In this document: positions 1-5,764 of the stretch, piece by piece
Numbering within the stretch: the first letter of the stretch is position 1
How the letters are laid out: every line of letters starts with the position of its first letter
Assembly (NCBI GenBank): GCA_016192205.1
Contig: JACPUP010000003.1
Coordinates: 1 to 8,035 of the forward strand
From: Candidatus Kerfeldbacteria bacterium
GTDB lineage: Bacteria; Patescibacteriota; Patescibacteriia; SBBC01; JACPUP01
DNA length: 8,035 bases
Reading direction: 5' to 3'
The notes under the pieces: model-generated
Told to the model about the DNA's origin: nothing
Databases searched by the model: none
The model's input: the letters and a program-made list of their open reading frames with translations, nothing else
Position numbers and translations under genes: made by a program

Positions 1-4
1 ACGC

Positions 5-61
5 GATGAGATGCGATGGCGGAGTCGACCAGTGAAAGGCCGCTGGAATGGGATGAGATGC
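5..61. repeat. Left copy of ~56-bp imperfect direct repeat
   Basis: This block opens with GATGAGATGC, carries AAAGGCCGC in the middle and closes with GGGATGAGATGC. The same order of words recurs in the same orientation at 675-729. The best-kept part is 35-61 against 703-729, where 25 of 27 bases agree by eye. The first part agrees less well and needs small gaps. The two copies bracket the low-GC gene at 167-595. The repeat could mark the edges of an inserted cassette, or be a dispersed intergenic repeat of this genome that happens to lie on both sides. Confidence 0.7.
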
Positions 62-116
62 GAAGGGCTGGAGCGAGGAGCGGACGGAGGCGTTGCTCAG
101 TTTGTTTTCTTTTTTG

Positions 117-146
117 AAAATCCGGTCGGGCGCGAGGGCACCCGAC
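117..146 (-). terminator. Probable Rho-independent terminator of the 167-595 gene
   Basis: Read on the minus strand, GTCGGGTGC (146-138) pairs with GCGCCCGAC (133-125) across a four-base loop CCTC, giving nine pairs of which one is a G-U wobble. The plus strand would have a mismatch there, so the structure fits minus-strand RNA better. The sequence CGGATTTTC follows, with a short T run at 120-117. It lies about 20 bases past the stop codon of the small gene. The T run is short, so termination may be weak. Confidence 0.5.
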
Positions 147-166
147 GGAGGCGCCGTTACGGTCGC

Positions 167-595
167 CTAGCTCTTCACAAAACGCTCGATGAATGCATTG
201 AGGATAGATTCGAGAAGTTCAAGGTATTTGTGGGCGATATCAATGCTAAGTACATTTTCATAACCTTCCGGCTTAGTATCAAATTCCCACTGGAAACCTT
301 CCAGTGGGACATCGGGGTATGGGATTGCCCGAATCACTCCCTGATGCGTAATATATTTCGTTATTCCTTGCCGCCCAATCATGAAATTTGCCTGTTCTTG
401 CCGCCATGCATCGAATCCTTGGGTTCTTCTGGCATTCTGTTTTTGCATCGGATGGAAACAATAATTGGCTGATTCTAAAAAGTTTCGAAGTTCGGCCCCA
501 AACACAAAACCATCTTGTGCAGATTCCATTTTCCTCAACGCTTCTTTAGCAGAATCGATCCGCGCTTGCGTTTCGTGTGGATAGCGGCCAAGCAT
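167..595 (-). CDS. Hypothetical protein, possibly a degenerate HEPN-like protein
   Basis: This gene encodes 142 residues and is visibly A/T-richer than the other genes in the window. The ATG at 595 is the first usual start after an in-frame TAG; no clear ribosome-binding site precedes it. The protein looks soluble, with no signal peptide or membrane segment. Helical stretches lie at about 8-25 and 118-140. The pattern ELRNFLESAN (35-44), MQKQ (50-53), GFDAWRQEQ (60-68) and ITKYITHQG (78-86) recalls a group of uncharacterised helical proteins that often read LRNxxxHEG at the last position, the HEPN RNxxxH motif. Here His84 remains, but the Arg and Asn positions read Thr and Lys, so ribonuclease activity would not be expected. 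The link is made from memory of family patterns and is tentative. No partner antitoxin or nucleotidyltransferase gene is adjacent. Direct repeats flank the gene, which together with its base composition suggests acquisition by transfer. Confidence 0.7.
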   Translation of the reverse strand: MLGRYPHETQARIDSAKEALRKMESAQDGFVFGAELRNFLESANYCFHPMQKQNARRTQGFDAWRQEQANFMIGRQGITKYITHQGVIRAIPYPDVPLEGFQWEFDTKPEGYENVLSIDIAHKYLELLESILNAFIERFVKS

Positions 596-633
596 AATAT
601 GCGCATCAATGTTACTACCGCAAACTGTTCCCT

Positions 634-660
634 ACAATATACTGCCGCAGGGGGACACAA
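634..660 (-). promoter_or_regulatory. Weak candidate promoter for the 167-595 gene
   Basis: On the minus strand, TATATT (641-636) matches the -10 consensus in five of six bases and lies about 40 bases before the ATG. The only -35-like word is TTGTGT (660-655). It is 13 bases from TATATT, or 15 from the overlapping TATTGT (639-634), and both spacings are short. The region is the first A/T-rich patch upstream of the gene. Confidence 0.25.
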
Positions 661-674
661 GACCGCCAAAACGG

Positions 675-729
675 GATGGGATGCGAAGCCGAGTACGATT
701 CAAAAGGCCGCAGGAAGGGGATGAGATGC
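675..729. repeat. Right copy of ~56-bp imperfect direct repeat
   Basis: This block starts GATGGGATGCGAAG, continues with AAAGGCCGC (703-711) and ends GGGATGAGATGC (718-729), mirroring the block at 5-61. The short word GGGATGRGATGC occurs several times across the two blocks, about 45-47 bases apart within each. The final base of this copy is the first base of the hairpin at 729-760. Confidence 0.7.
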
Positions 730-760
730 CCAGCATCAAAACCTTCGGCTTGATGCTGGG
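729..760. repeat. Perfect 11-bp inverted repeat (hairpin)
   Basis: CCCAGCATCAA (729-739) and TTGATGCTGGG (750-760) are exact reverse complements separated by ten bases. No T run follows on either strand, so it is not a standard intrinsic terminator. It abuts the right direct repeat and lies upstream of the 167-595 gene. Confidence 0.7.
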
Positions 761-878
761 TGGACTCCGGGCGAGGAAAACAAACAAACTGGCCATTCCC
801 GCACAGCCGCGAGGGATGAGTGAGACCGGCTCAGCCGGTCGAGCGAACTCCCGACCGGCTCCACAATGCATTGCCCTA

Positions 879-912
879 GGGGGGGTAAGGGGGTCCAGGG
901 GGCCTTAGGGGG
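879..912 (+). other. Putative five-tetrad G-quadruplex motif
   Basis: The plus strand has four uninterrupted G tracts: 879-885 (seven G), 889-893, 898-902 and 908-912 (five G each). The loops are TAA, TCCA and CCTTA. Every tract is at least five long and every loop is five or shorter, which exceeds the usual G3 with 1-7 base loop definition. Two further tracts follow at 946-949 and 954-958. On the gyrB coding strand this stretch is C-rich. Confidence 0.7.
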
Positions 913-943
913 TTCTTTTGTTCTGAACCCCCTGGCCCCCTGG
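895..943. repeat. Long hairpin, 19 paired bases with a two-base bulge
   Basis: CCAGGGGGCC (895-904) pairs with GGCCCCCTGG (934-943), and AGGGGGTTC (907-915) pairs with GAACCCCCT (925-933). A TT bulge interrupts one arm and the loop is TTTTGTTCT (916-924). All 19 pairs are Watson-Crick. No T run follows on either strand. Two of the arm segments are also G tracts of the quadruplex motif, so the two structures exclude each other. It lies about 85 bases past the gyrB stop and could act as a transcript end or RNA-stabilising element. Confidence 0.75.
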
Positions 944-1027
944 CAGGGGTGCAGGGGGTGAAACCCCCGCGAGTGGCGCAGCCAAAACCTCTGGCGGAGC
1001 CAGGAACCCTGGCCTAGCGGAGCGAAA

Positions 1028-3109
1028 CTAAATGTCTAAGTTTTTGACGGACTTGGCGTGGGTATGGATGAACTGTTTGCGCGGCGCCACTTCGGAACCC
1101 ATCAGGATGTCGAAAATGCGGTCAGCAGCCGCGGCGTCGTCCAATGTCACGCGTTTCATGACCCGACTGGCCGGATCCATGGTCGTCTCCCACAGCTGGC
1201 CGGGATTCATCTCGCCCAAACCCTTGTAGCGTTGGACGTTCATGCCGGCAATTTTCGTTTCCTCGCCAGGCTCGGGCCACGTTGACACATCACCGCCTGT
1301 TTCCCCTACGCCCAACGCCCTACGCCCTGTGCCCTGCCCTTCCCGTGCCCTCTTTTCTTCCTTGAGTCGCTTGAGTTCATCCACGACCTTCTTCAATTCT
1401 TCGTCCGAGTACGCATAGCGCGCGGTTTTGCCCTTTTCGATGCGGTAGAGCGGCGGCTGGGCAATGTAGAGGTGGCCCTGACGGATGAGGTCCGGAAAAT
1501 GCCGGTAGAAAAGCGTCAGGAGCAAGGTACGGATGTGCGCGCCATCCACGTCCGCGTCGGTCATAATGATAATGCGGTGGTAGCGCAGCCGCTCGACTGC
1601 GAAATGCTCGCCGATGTTCGTGCCCAAGGCAATGATGAGCGACTTAATCTCGTTGTTGGCCAGCATTTTGTCAAGCCGCGCCTTTTCGACATTCAGGATT
1701 TTCCCACGGAGCGGCAGAATGGCCTGGAACGACCGGTCGCGGCCCTGTTTGGCTGAACCGCCCGCTGAATCACCCTCAACGATGTAGAGCTCGGATTCGC
1801 TCGCGTCGCGCGATGAGCAGTCAGCCAGCTTGCCCGGCAAAGTCATGCCTTCGAGCGCGCCTTTGCGCAGTACGGCTTCGCGGGCGGTGCGGGCAGCCAT
1901 CCGAGCGCGCGAGGCTAAAATGGTTTTTTCAATGATGGACTGGGCGTCGCGCGGGTGCTCGTCCAAGTACGCGGACAGCGACTCGTTCAAGACTGCTTCG
2001 ACTGCGGTTTTGACTTCCGCATTGCCGAGCTTGGCCTTGGTCTGGCCTTCGAACTGCGGCTCTTTGACCTTCACCGAAATGATGGCGGTCAACCCCTCGC
2101 GCACGTCTTCGCCGGACAAGTTCTCGTCTTTTTCCTTGAGGTAGCCTTGCTTGCGGGCGTAGGCATTGAGGCGCCGGGTCAACGCAGCGCGGAACCCGTT
2201 CAAGTGCATGCCGCCCTCGACCGTGTGGATGTTGTTGGCAAAACTGAAGAGCGTCTCTTTGATGTCGTCGGTGTACTGAAGCGCCACCTCGACCTGCACG
2301 CCGTCGGACTCCTTGTTCACGTAGAAAATCGTGTCGTGCTTTATGACTTTGGCGCGGTCCAAGTTCTGGACGTACGCCTTGACCCCGCCCTCGAAGTAGA
2401 AGGCGTAGCGGTTGACCGGCTTGGCGCGCTCGTCCGTGACTGACATGCGCACGCCTTTGGTGAGATAGGCCTGCTGGCGCAGGTGGTCGAGAACCACCTG
2501 CCAGTCGTAGTCCAGCACGCTGAAAATCTGGCTGTCCGGTTTGAACGTGATGGTCGTCCCGGTGTCGCTCGCCTTGCCAATCGGCTTCACTTTCGCTTTC
2601 GGCTTGCCGCGGACGTAGTCTTGCACCCAGATTTTCCCGTCACGATGGACCTCGGCCTTCATTTCTCCCGACAACGCGGCCACCACCGATAAGCCAACGC
2701 CGTGCAAGCCGCCGGAGACTTTGTACCCACCATCGCCGAACTTGCCGCCGGCATGGAGCGTGGTCATGATGGTTTCGAGCGCCGACTTCTTCGTCTGCTT
2801 GTGCATGTCCACGGGAATGCCGCGGCCGTTGTCGGTGACGCGGACAACATTGCCGGGCAGCATCGTCAGGTCAATCCGCGTGCAAAAGCCGGCCATCGCC
2901 TCATCAATCGAGTTGTCCACGACCTCCCAGATGAGGTGGTGCAGCCCCTCGCTGGCCGTGTTGCCGATGTACATGCTCGGCCGCTTCCGGACCGGCTCCA
3001 GGCCCTGCAGGACCGTAATCTGCTTGGCCGAGTATTCGCCGCCGGCGGCTGCGAGCGGCTGCTGTATTGGTGCTTTGGCTGGTGCCTTCTTGGCCATGGA
3101 TTTGGACAT
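1028..3109 (-). CDS. gyrB: DNA gyrase subunit B
   Basis: GyrB is the ATPase subunit of the A2B2 type II topoisomerase that adds negative supercoils to DNA in the cytoplasm. The protein has 693 residues. The GHKL ATPase domain shows WEVVDNSIDEA (61-71, Glu62 and Asn66), DNGRGIP (93-99), AGGKF (120-124) and GLHGVG (134-139). The transducer domain follows to about 400. The TOPRIM domain has EGDSAGGSAKQGRDR (445-459) and DADVDGAHIRTLLL (518-531). The C-terminal signature QRYKGLGEMNPGQLW lies at 626-640, and the protein ends THAKSVKNLDI. GyrB is favoured over ParE by QRYKGLGEMNP and this tail. A low-complexity insert of about 25-30 residues sits near 588-617. The ATG at 3109 is chosen, with only a weak GGGG upstream; Met5 (3097) is an alternative. 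Residues 1-24 are a Lys/Ala-rich extension. No gyrA is in the window. The gene has its own promoter. Confidence 0.97.
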   Translation of the reverse strand: MSKSMAKKAPAKAPIQQPLAAAGGEYSAKQITVLQGLEPVRKRPSMYIGNTASEGLHHLIWEVVDNSIDEAMAGFCTRIDLTMLPGNVVRVTDNGRGIPVDMHKQTKKSALETIMTTLHAGGKFGDGGYKVSGGLHGVGLSVVAALSGEMKAEVHRDGKIWVQDYVRGKPKAKVKPIGKASDTGTTITFKPDSQIFSVLDYDWQVVLDHLRQQAYLTKGVRMSVTDERAKPVNRYAFYFEGGVKAYVQNLDRAKVIKHDTIFYVNKESDGVQVEVALQYTDDIKETLFSFANNIHTVEGGMHLNGFRAALTRRLNAYARKQGYLKEKDENLSGEDVREGLTAIISVKVKEPQFEGQTKAKLGNAEVKTAVEAVLNESLSAYLDEHPRDAQSIIEKTILASRARMAARTAREAVLRKGALEGMTLPGKLADCSSRDASESELYIVEGDSAGGSAKQGRDRSFQAILPLRGKILNVEKARLDKMLANNEIKSLIIALGTNIGEHFAVERLRYHRIIIMTDADVDGAHIRTLLLTLFYRHFPDLIRQGHLYIAQPPLYRIEKGKTARYAYSDEELKKVVDELKRLKEEKRAREGQGTGRRALGVGETGGDVSTWPEPGEETKIAGMNVQRYKGLGEMNPGQLWETTMDPASRVMKRVTLDDAAAADRIFDILMGSEVAPRKQFIHTHAKSVKNLDI
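1303..1350 (-). repeat. In-frame GGGCGTA heptamer tract inside gyrB
   Basis: On the plus strand the units are CCCTACG (1304-1310), CCCAACG, CCCTACG and CCCTGTG (1325-1331), followed by shorter CCCTG-type units to 1350. The gyrB coding strand therefore carries eight runs of three or four G, with loops of two to four bases. It encodes part of a Gly/Arg-rich linker around residues 588-602 of GyrB. A seven-base period is read in a different frame by each successive unit, so the peptide is not itself an exact repeat. Confidence 0.75.
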
Positions 3110-3126
3110 TACACACGCTGCCCCAC

Positions 3127-3143
3127 AGGCCTTTGAAAGGCCT
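3127..3143 (-). promoter_or_regulatory. Hairpin in the gyrB leader
   Basis: AGGCCTT (3143-3137 on the minus strand) pairs with AAGGCCT (3133-3127) across a three-base loop. It lies inside the predicted gyrB 5' leader, 17 bases before the start codon. It could influence ribosome access or message stability; there is no T run to make it an attenuator. Confidence 0.45.
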
Positions 3144-3180
3144 TGAAAATGAGGCTTTCCACGAGCGTTTCACTACCCAA

Positions 3181-3209
3181 AGTATAGCGAAAAAATGGCG
3201 CCCCAGCAA
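3181..3209 (-). promoter_or_regulatory. Predicted gyrB promoter
   Basis: On the minus strand the -10 word is TATACT (3186-3181, five of six consensus bases) and the -35 word is TTGCTG (3209-3204, three of six). The spacer is 17 bases and contains a run of six T (3195-3190). Transcription would begin near 3174, leaving a leader of about 65 bases before the gyrB ATG. Confidence 0.6.
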
Positions 3210-3258
3210 GCCTTGCCAACCCCCGAAAACCGTGCTTGGATAGGGCTAATTTTCATTA

Positions 3259-3441
3259 TCAAGCGGCTCCTCCCGGACACCTGCTGACGTCAGTTTCAGA
3301 CGCCAGCAGATTCGCTGGGAGGAATCCATGAATCGTGAGTACCATCCGCTTCCGGAGCCCACGCACCACCCGAACCGGCTGGGTGACCCTTTCGCCCGCG
3401 AACCGAAACCACGCCGCCTCGGTCCTCGACTGGGGCGGCAC
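3259..3441 (-). CDS. Possible short protein after pheT (uncertain)
   Basis: A 60-residue frame opens with GTG at 3441, six bases past the pheT stop codon, and ends at TGA 3261-3259. The first two thirds have the strongly G/C-biased third codon positions of neighbouring genes, which is the main argument for it. The sequence is basic (FRFAGERVTQPVRVVRGLRK around residues 12-31), has no membrane segment, and I do not recognise it. Upstream there is only a weak GAGAG in place of a ribosome-binding site. Its last third overlaps the nested hairpin structure, and its usage becomes less biased there. An in-frame ATG at 3345 would give only 28 residues. It may equally be noncoding 3' sequence of the pheT transcript. 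Confidence 0.25.
   Translation of the reverse strand: MPPQSRTEAAWFRFAGERVTQPVRVVRGLRKRMVLTIHGFLPANLLASETDVSRCPGGAA
3261..3351 (-). other. Nested RNA-like structure between pheT and gyrB
   Basis: Read as minus-strand RNA, three stems nest. AAGCGG (3351-3346) pairs with CCGCTT (3266-3261). TCCTCCC (3323-3317) pairs with GGGAGGA (3274-3268). An 11-pair inner hairpin joins CTGCTGGCGTC (3309-3299) to GACGTCAGCAG (3291-3281) with loop TGAAACT, including one G-U pair. That pair would be an A-C mismatch on the plus strand, which favours minus-strand RNA. The Shine-Dalgarno-like GGGAGGA can alternatively be covered by GGCTCC (3359-3354) pairing with GGAGCC (3270-3265). It may be the 3' end of the pheT transcript or a cis-acting leader; I do not recognise a known riboswitch class. 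Confidence 0.4.
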
Positions 3442-3447
3442 GACTCT

Positions 3448-5763
3448 CTATAAACGGAGCTCGGCGCCGTGGTCGGCGAGGATGGTGTGTACGCGGCCAA
3501 GCACAGCTTCGACCTCGTCTGCGGTGAGCGTTCGATCGTCGGCTTGGAACGTCAGCCGGACCGCGTAGCTGCGGCGGTCAGCTTTGGTGAAAACGTCGAA
3601 GAGCTCGAGGGTGGTGAGCAGCGGGTCAAGGCTGGTGAGCGCCTCATGGATGGGACCGTACGCAGTGCCAGCTGGTAGCCAGAATGCCACGTCACGCTGC
3701 ACTGCCGGGTAATTCGAGAACGGCCGGAAGTCCGTCTGCTCGATCCAATGCTGGCCCAAGCCGGTGAGCGAGAGCTCAAGCGCGGCATACGGGTGTTTGG
3801 AGCGAATCTTGTGACGCCGGGCCTGCGGAGCCGAAAATGGCGTGATGGTGGCCACGCGCGTCGCGCCAGCCAGGAACGACGTGTCGTGCTCGCCAATAAT
3901 CTGTTTGAGCTCGATGCCGCCAGCCGCTGCCAGCGTTTCCAAAACGCCGCGCAGCTCGCGATACGCCTCGGGGGCGAGCGCCACGACGGCGAGCACGCGG
4001 TCTTCGCGGAGGACTTTACCGTCAGGCACGAAGATGGAACCCAACTCGAACAGCCGCAGCTCGTCGTTTCGCGGAAGGTTCTTGACCACAGCCTCGGTCA
4101 GCCGCGGGACGTGTGACTGACGCAGGTACTGCTGATCCTGGCTCAAGGGTTTGAGGAGCTCGAGGTGCGGGCCGTTGAGTCCAAAGGCGGCACGCTGGTG
4201 CTGGCCATACCACGGGTAGGTCAGCGCCTCATGGAAGCCAGCGCTCGCCAGCCGGTCGCGAACGAGGCGTTCGAGCGCGAGCGAGCTTGGCAGCACTGAC
4301 GGCGTGCGCGGACCAGCGAGCAACGTCTTGGGGAACGTGTTGTAGCCCGTGAGCCGGCCGATTTCCTCGGTAAGATCTTCAGGAATACGCAGGTCGTTCC
4401 GCCACGAGGGTGGGGTGACCGCCCACTGCGACTTGCCGGTCTTCACAGTGCAGCCGAGCCGTGTCAACAGCTCTCTGGCACGGCGCTCGGCCACTGGCAC
4501 GCCGAGCAACGCTGCTGCGTCTGCGAGCTTGAACGGAATCGCGCGCGGCGCTGGCGGTGCCTTGCCAGCTTCGATGCGTCCCTTGGCCACCTCGCCGCCA
4601 GCCAGTTCAGCCAGCAGCTGCGCGGCGTAGTCCGCCGCCGCTTCCACCATCGCGGGATCCGGCTCTTTCTCGTGCCGGTGGCTAGCCTCGGTCCGCACGC
4701 GGAGCTGCTGGCTGGCTTTGCGAATCACCACCGGATCGAAGGTCGCGGACTCGATGATGACCGTCGTGGTCTTCTCGGTGACACCCGAGTGCTCGCCACC
4801 CATGATTGCGGCCACCGCCAGCGGTTTCTCGCTGTCGGCAATGACCGGGATGGTCGTTGTGAGTGCCTGGGTTGAACCGTCGAGGAGCTGCAGCTTCTCC
4901 CCCTTCCGCGCCCAGCGCACAACCACGCTGTGCCCTTTCACCTGCCGCGCATCGAACGCGTGGATGGGTTGGCCCAAACAGAGCATCACGTAGTTCGTTA
5001 CGTCGACGACGTTGTTCAAAGGCCGGACGCCAGCCGCCTCAAGCCGATTCACCAACCACTGTGGGGATGGTCCGACCTTCACGTTTCGCACCAGCCGGCC
5101 GACGTAGCGCGAGCATATGGCCCGGTGCTTGATACGGATGTTCAGGGTGCCTTTGGCTGGCCGGCCCTTTTCCGTGAGCTTCACCACGTGCGGCTTGAAC
5201 GGCGTCTTGGTGACGGCAGCAATTTCGCGCGCAATCCCCTGCACGGAAAAACAGTCAGACCGGTTGAGCGTGAGCTCGAGGTGGATAATCGTGTCGTTCA
5301 ATGCCAAGGCCTGCTCGAGCGGTGTACCGAGCTTGACCCCTGGACCGAGCGCGAGGATGCCCGCGTGGTCGTCGCCCAGGCCCAACTCGTCCGGAGCGCA
5401 GAGCATCCCCTGCGACTCGACCCCGCGGATGGTCGCGGCCTCAAGGGTCTGACCGTTGGCCAGGGTCGCGCCGGGCAGCGCCACCGGGACGGCCATCCCC
5501 GGCCGCACGTTCGGGGCACCACAAACGATGGTCAGCGGTTCGGCCTGCTTTTCCTTGACGATGACCTTGGTGACCTTGAGCCGATCAGCGGCCGGGTGCT
5601 TGATGACCGTTTGGACCTCCCCGACAACGACACCGGAAAACTTCGCTACACGTTTTTCCACCCGTTCGACTTCGGTGCCGGTCAGCGTCAGCAGCTCGGC
5701 CAGTTTTTCGACTGACTGTTTTGGCTTGACGTAGTCGCGGATCCACGAGAGCGGCAGCTGCAT
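3448..5763 (-). CDS. pheT: Phenylalanyl-tRNA synthetase beta subunit
   Basis: PheT forms the alpha2-beta2 enzyme with PheS, binds tRNA-Phe and hydrolyses mischarged Tyr-tRNA-Phe. The start is ATG 5763, giving 771 residues beginning MQLPLSWIRDYV, the standard family N-terminus. The 36 in-frame codons upstream lie inside pheS and are not homologous. In order, I see an EMAPII-like tRNA-binding domain (about 40-148, CGAPNV 81-86 and SQGMLC 117-122), the B3/B4 editing region (about 205-375, QPIHAFD 265-271 and IMGGEHSGV 320-328), the B5 domain (about 402-475), a catalytic-like core, and the FDX-ACB anticodon-binding domain (about 679-771). The motif usually read RFEKGVDP or RYERGVDP appears here as RHEKEPDP (363-370), a mild oddity. 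One base separates the pheS stop from this ATG in TGATATG, so translation is probably coupled. A GGAG lies 13 bases before the ATG, too far to be a strong site. Confidence 0.97.
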   Translation of the reverse strand: MQLPLSWIRDYVKPKQSVEKLAELLTLTGTEVERVEKRVAKFSGVVVGEVQTVIKHPAADRLKVTKVIVKEKQAEPLTIVCGAPNVRPGMAVPVALPGATLANGQTLEAATIRGVESQGMLCAPDELGLGDDHAGILALGPGVKLGTPLEQALALNDTIIHLELTLNRSDCFSVQGIAREIAAVTKTPFKPHVVKLTEKGRPAKGTLNIRIKHRAICSRYVGRLVRNVKVGPSPQWLVNRLEAAGVRPLNNVVDVTNYVMLCLGQPIHAFDARQVKGHSVVVRWARKGEKLQLLDGSTQALTTTIPVIADSEKPLAVAAIMGGEHSGVTEKTTTVIIESATFDPVVIRKASQQLRVRTEASHRHEKEPDPAMVEAAADYAAQLLAELAGGEVAKGRIEAGKAPPAPRAIPFKLADAAALLGVPVAERRARELLTRLGCTVKTGKSQWAVTPPSWRNDLRIPEDLTEEIGRLTGYNTFPKTLLAGPRTPSVLPSSLALERLVRDRLASAGFHEALTYPWYGQHQRAAFGLNGPHLELLKPLSQDQQYLRQSHVPRLTEAVVKNLPRNDELRLFELGSIFVPDGKVLREDRVLAVVALAPEAYRELRGVLETLAAAGGIELKQIIGEHDTSFLAGATRVATITPFSAPQARRHKIRSKHPYAALELSLTGLGQHWIEQTDFRPFSNYPAVQRDVAFWLPAGTAYGPIHEALTSLDPLLTTLELFDVFTKADRRSYAVRLTFQADDRTLTADEVEAVLGRVHTILADHGAELRL

Positions 5764-5764
5764 A

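Larger units (their letters stand above)
596..1027. other. Gene-free structured region between gyrB and the orphan gene
   Basis: I see no credible gene in these 432 bases. Apart from the separately listed elements, they contain an inverted repeat GACCGGC/GCCGGTC (824-830 and 834-840, three-base loop), a second copy of GACCGGCTC at 853-861, the ten-base palindrome CAATGCATTG (864-873), a small hairpin GGGGG/CCCCC (954-958 and 964-968), and GCCAGG/CCTGGC (999-1004 and 1008-1013). The last two lie just past the gyrB stop codon on its strand, but neither has a T run, so gyrB has no recognisable intrinsic terminator. Confidence 0.7.

Noticed and set aside
1..65. GATGAGATGC copies as a CRISPR array
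   Set aside because: The units are too short and diverged, with only two per block and no regular spacer series or cas genes.
1..800. Reading the repeat-bracketed gene as an integron cassette
   Set aside because: I could not find paired core sites of the RYYYAAC/GTTRRRY type at the repeat borders, and no integrase is in the window.
515..908. Plus-strand open frames in 515-724 and 609-908
   Set aside because: They overlap the orphan gene's start, repeats, hairpins and G tracts, have no ribosome site and show no protein-like pattern.
3190..3218. TGGC/GCCA stem followed by six T on the minus strand as a pheT terminator
   Set aside because: The outer stem has only four pairs with a long interior, and the same bases make up the spacer and -35 of the gyrB promoter. 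The T run is more simply part of the promoter spacer.
3350..3400. GGGTGGTGCGTG on the minus strand resembling a T-box antiterminator word
   Set aside because: It lies downstream of pheT and not before a synthetase gene, departs from the T-box consensus, and lacks the specifier stem.
4930..5715. A 261-codon plus-strand open frame opposite pheT
   Set aside because: It is the antisense shadow of a GC-rich gene; pheT on the other strand has full family motifs throughout.
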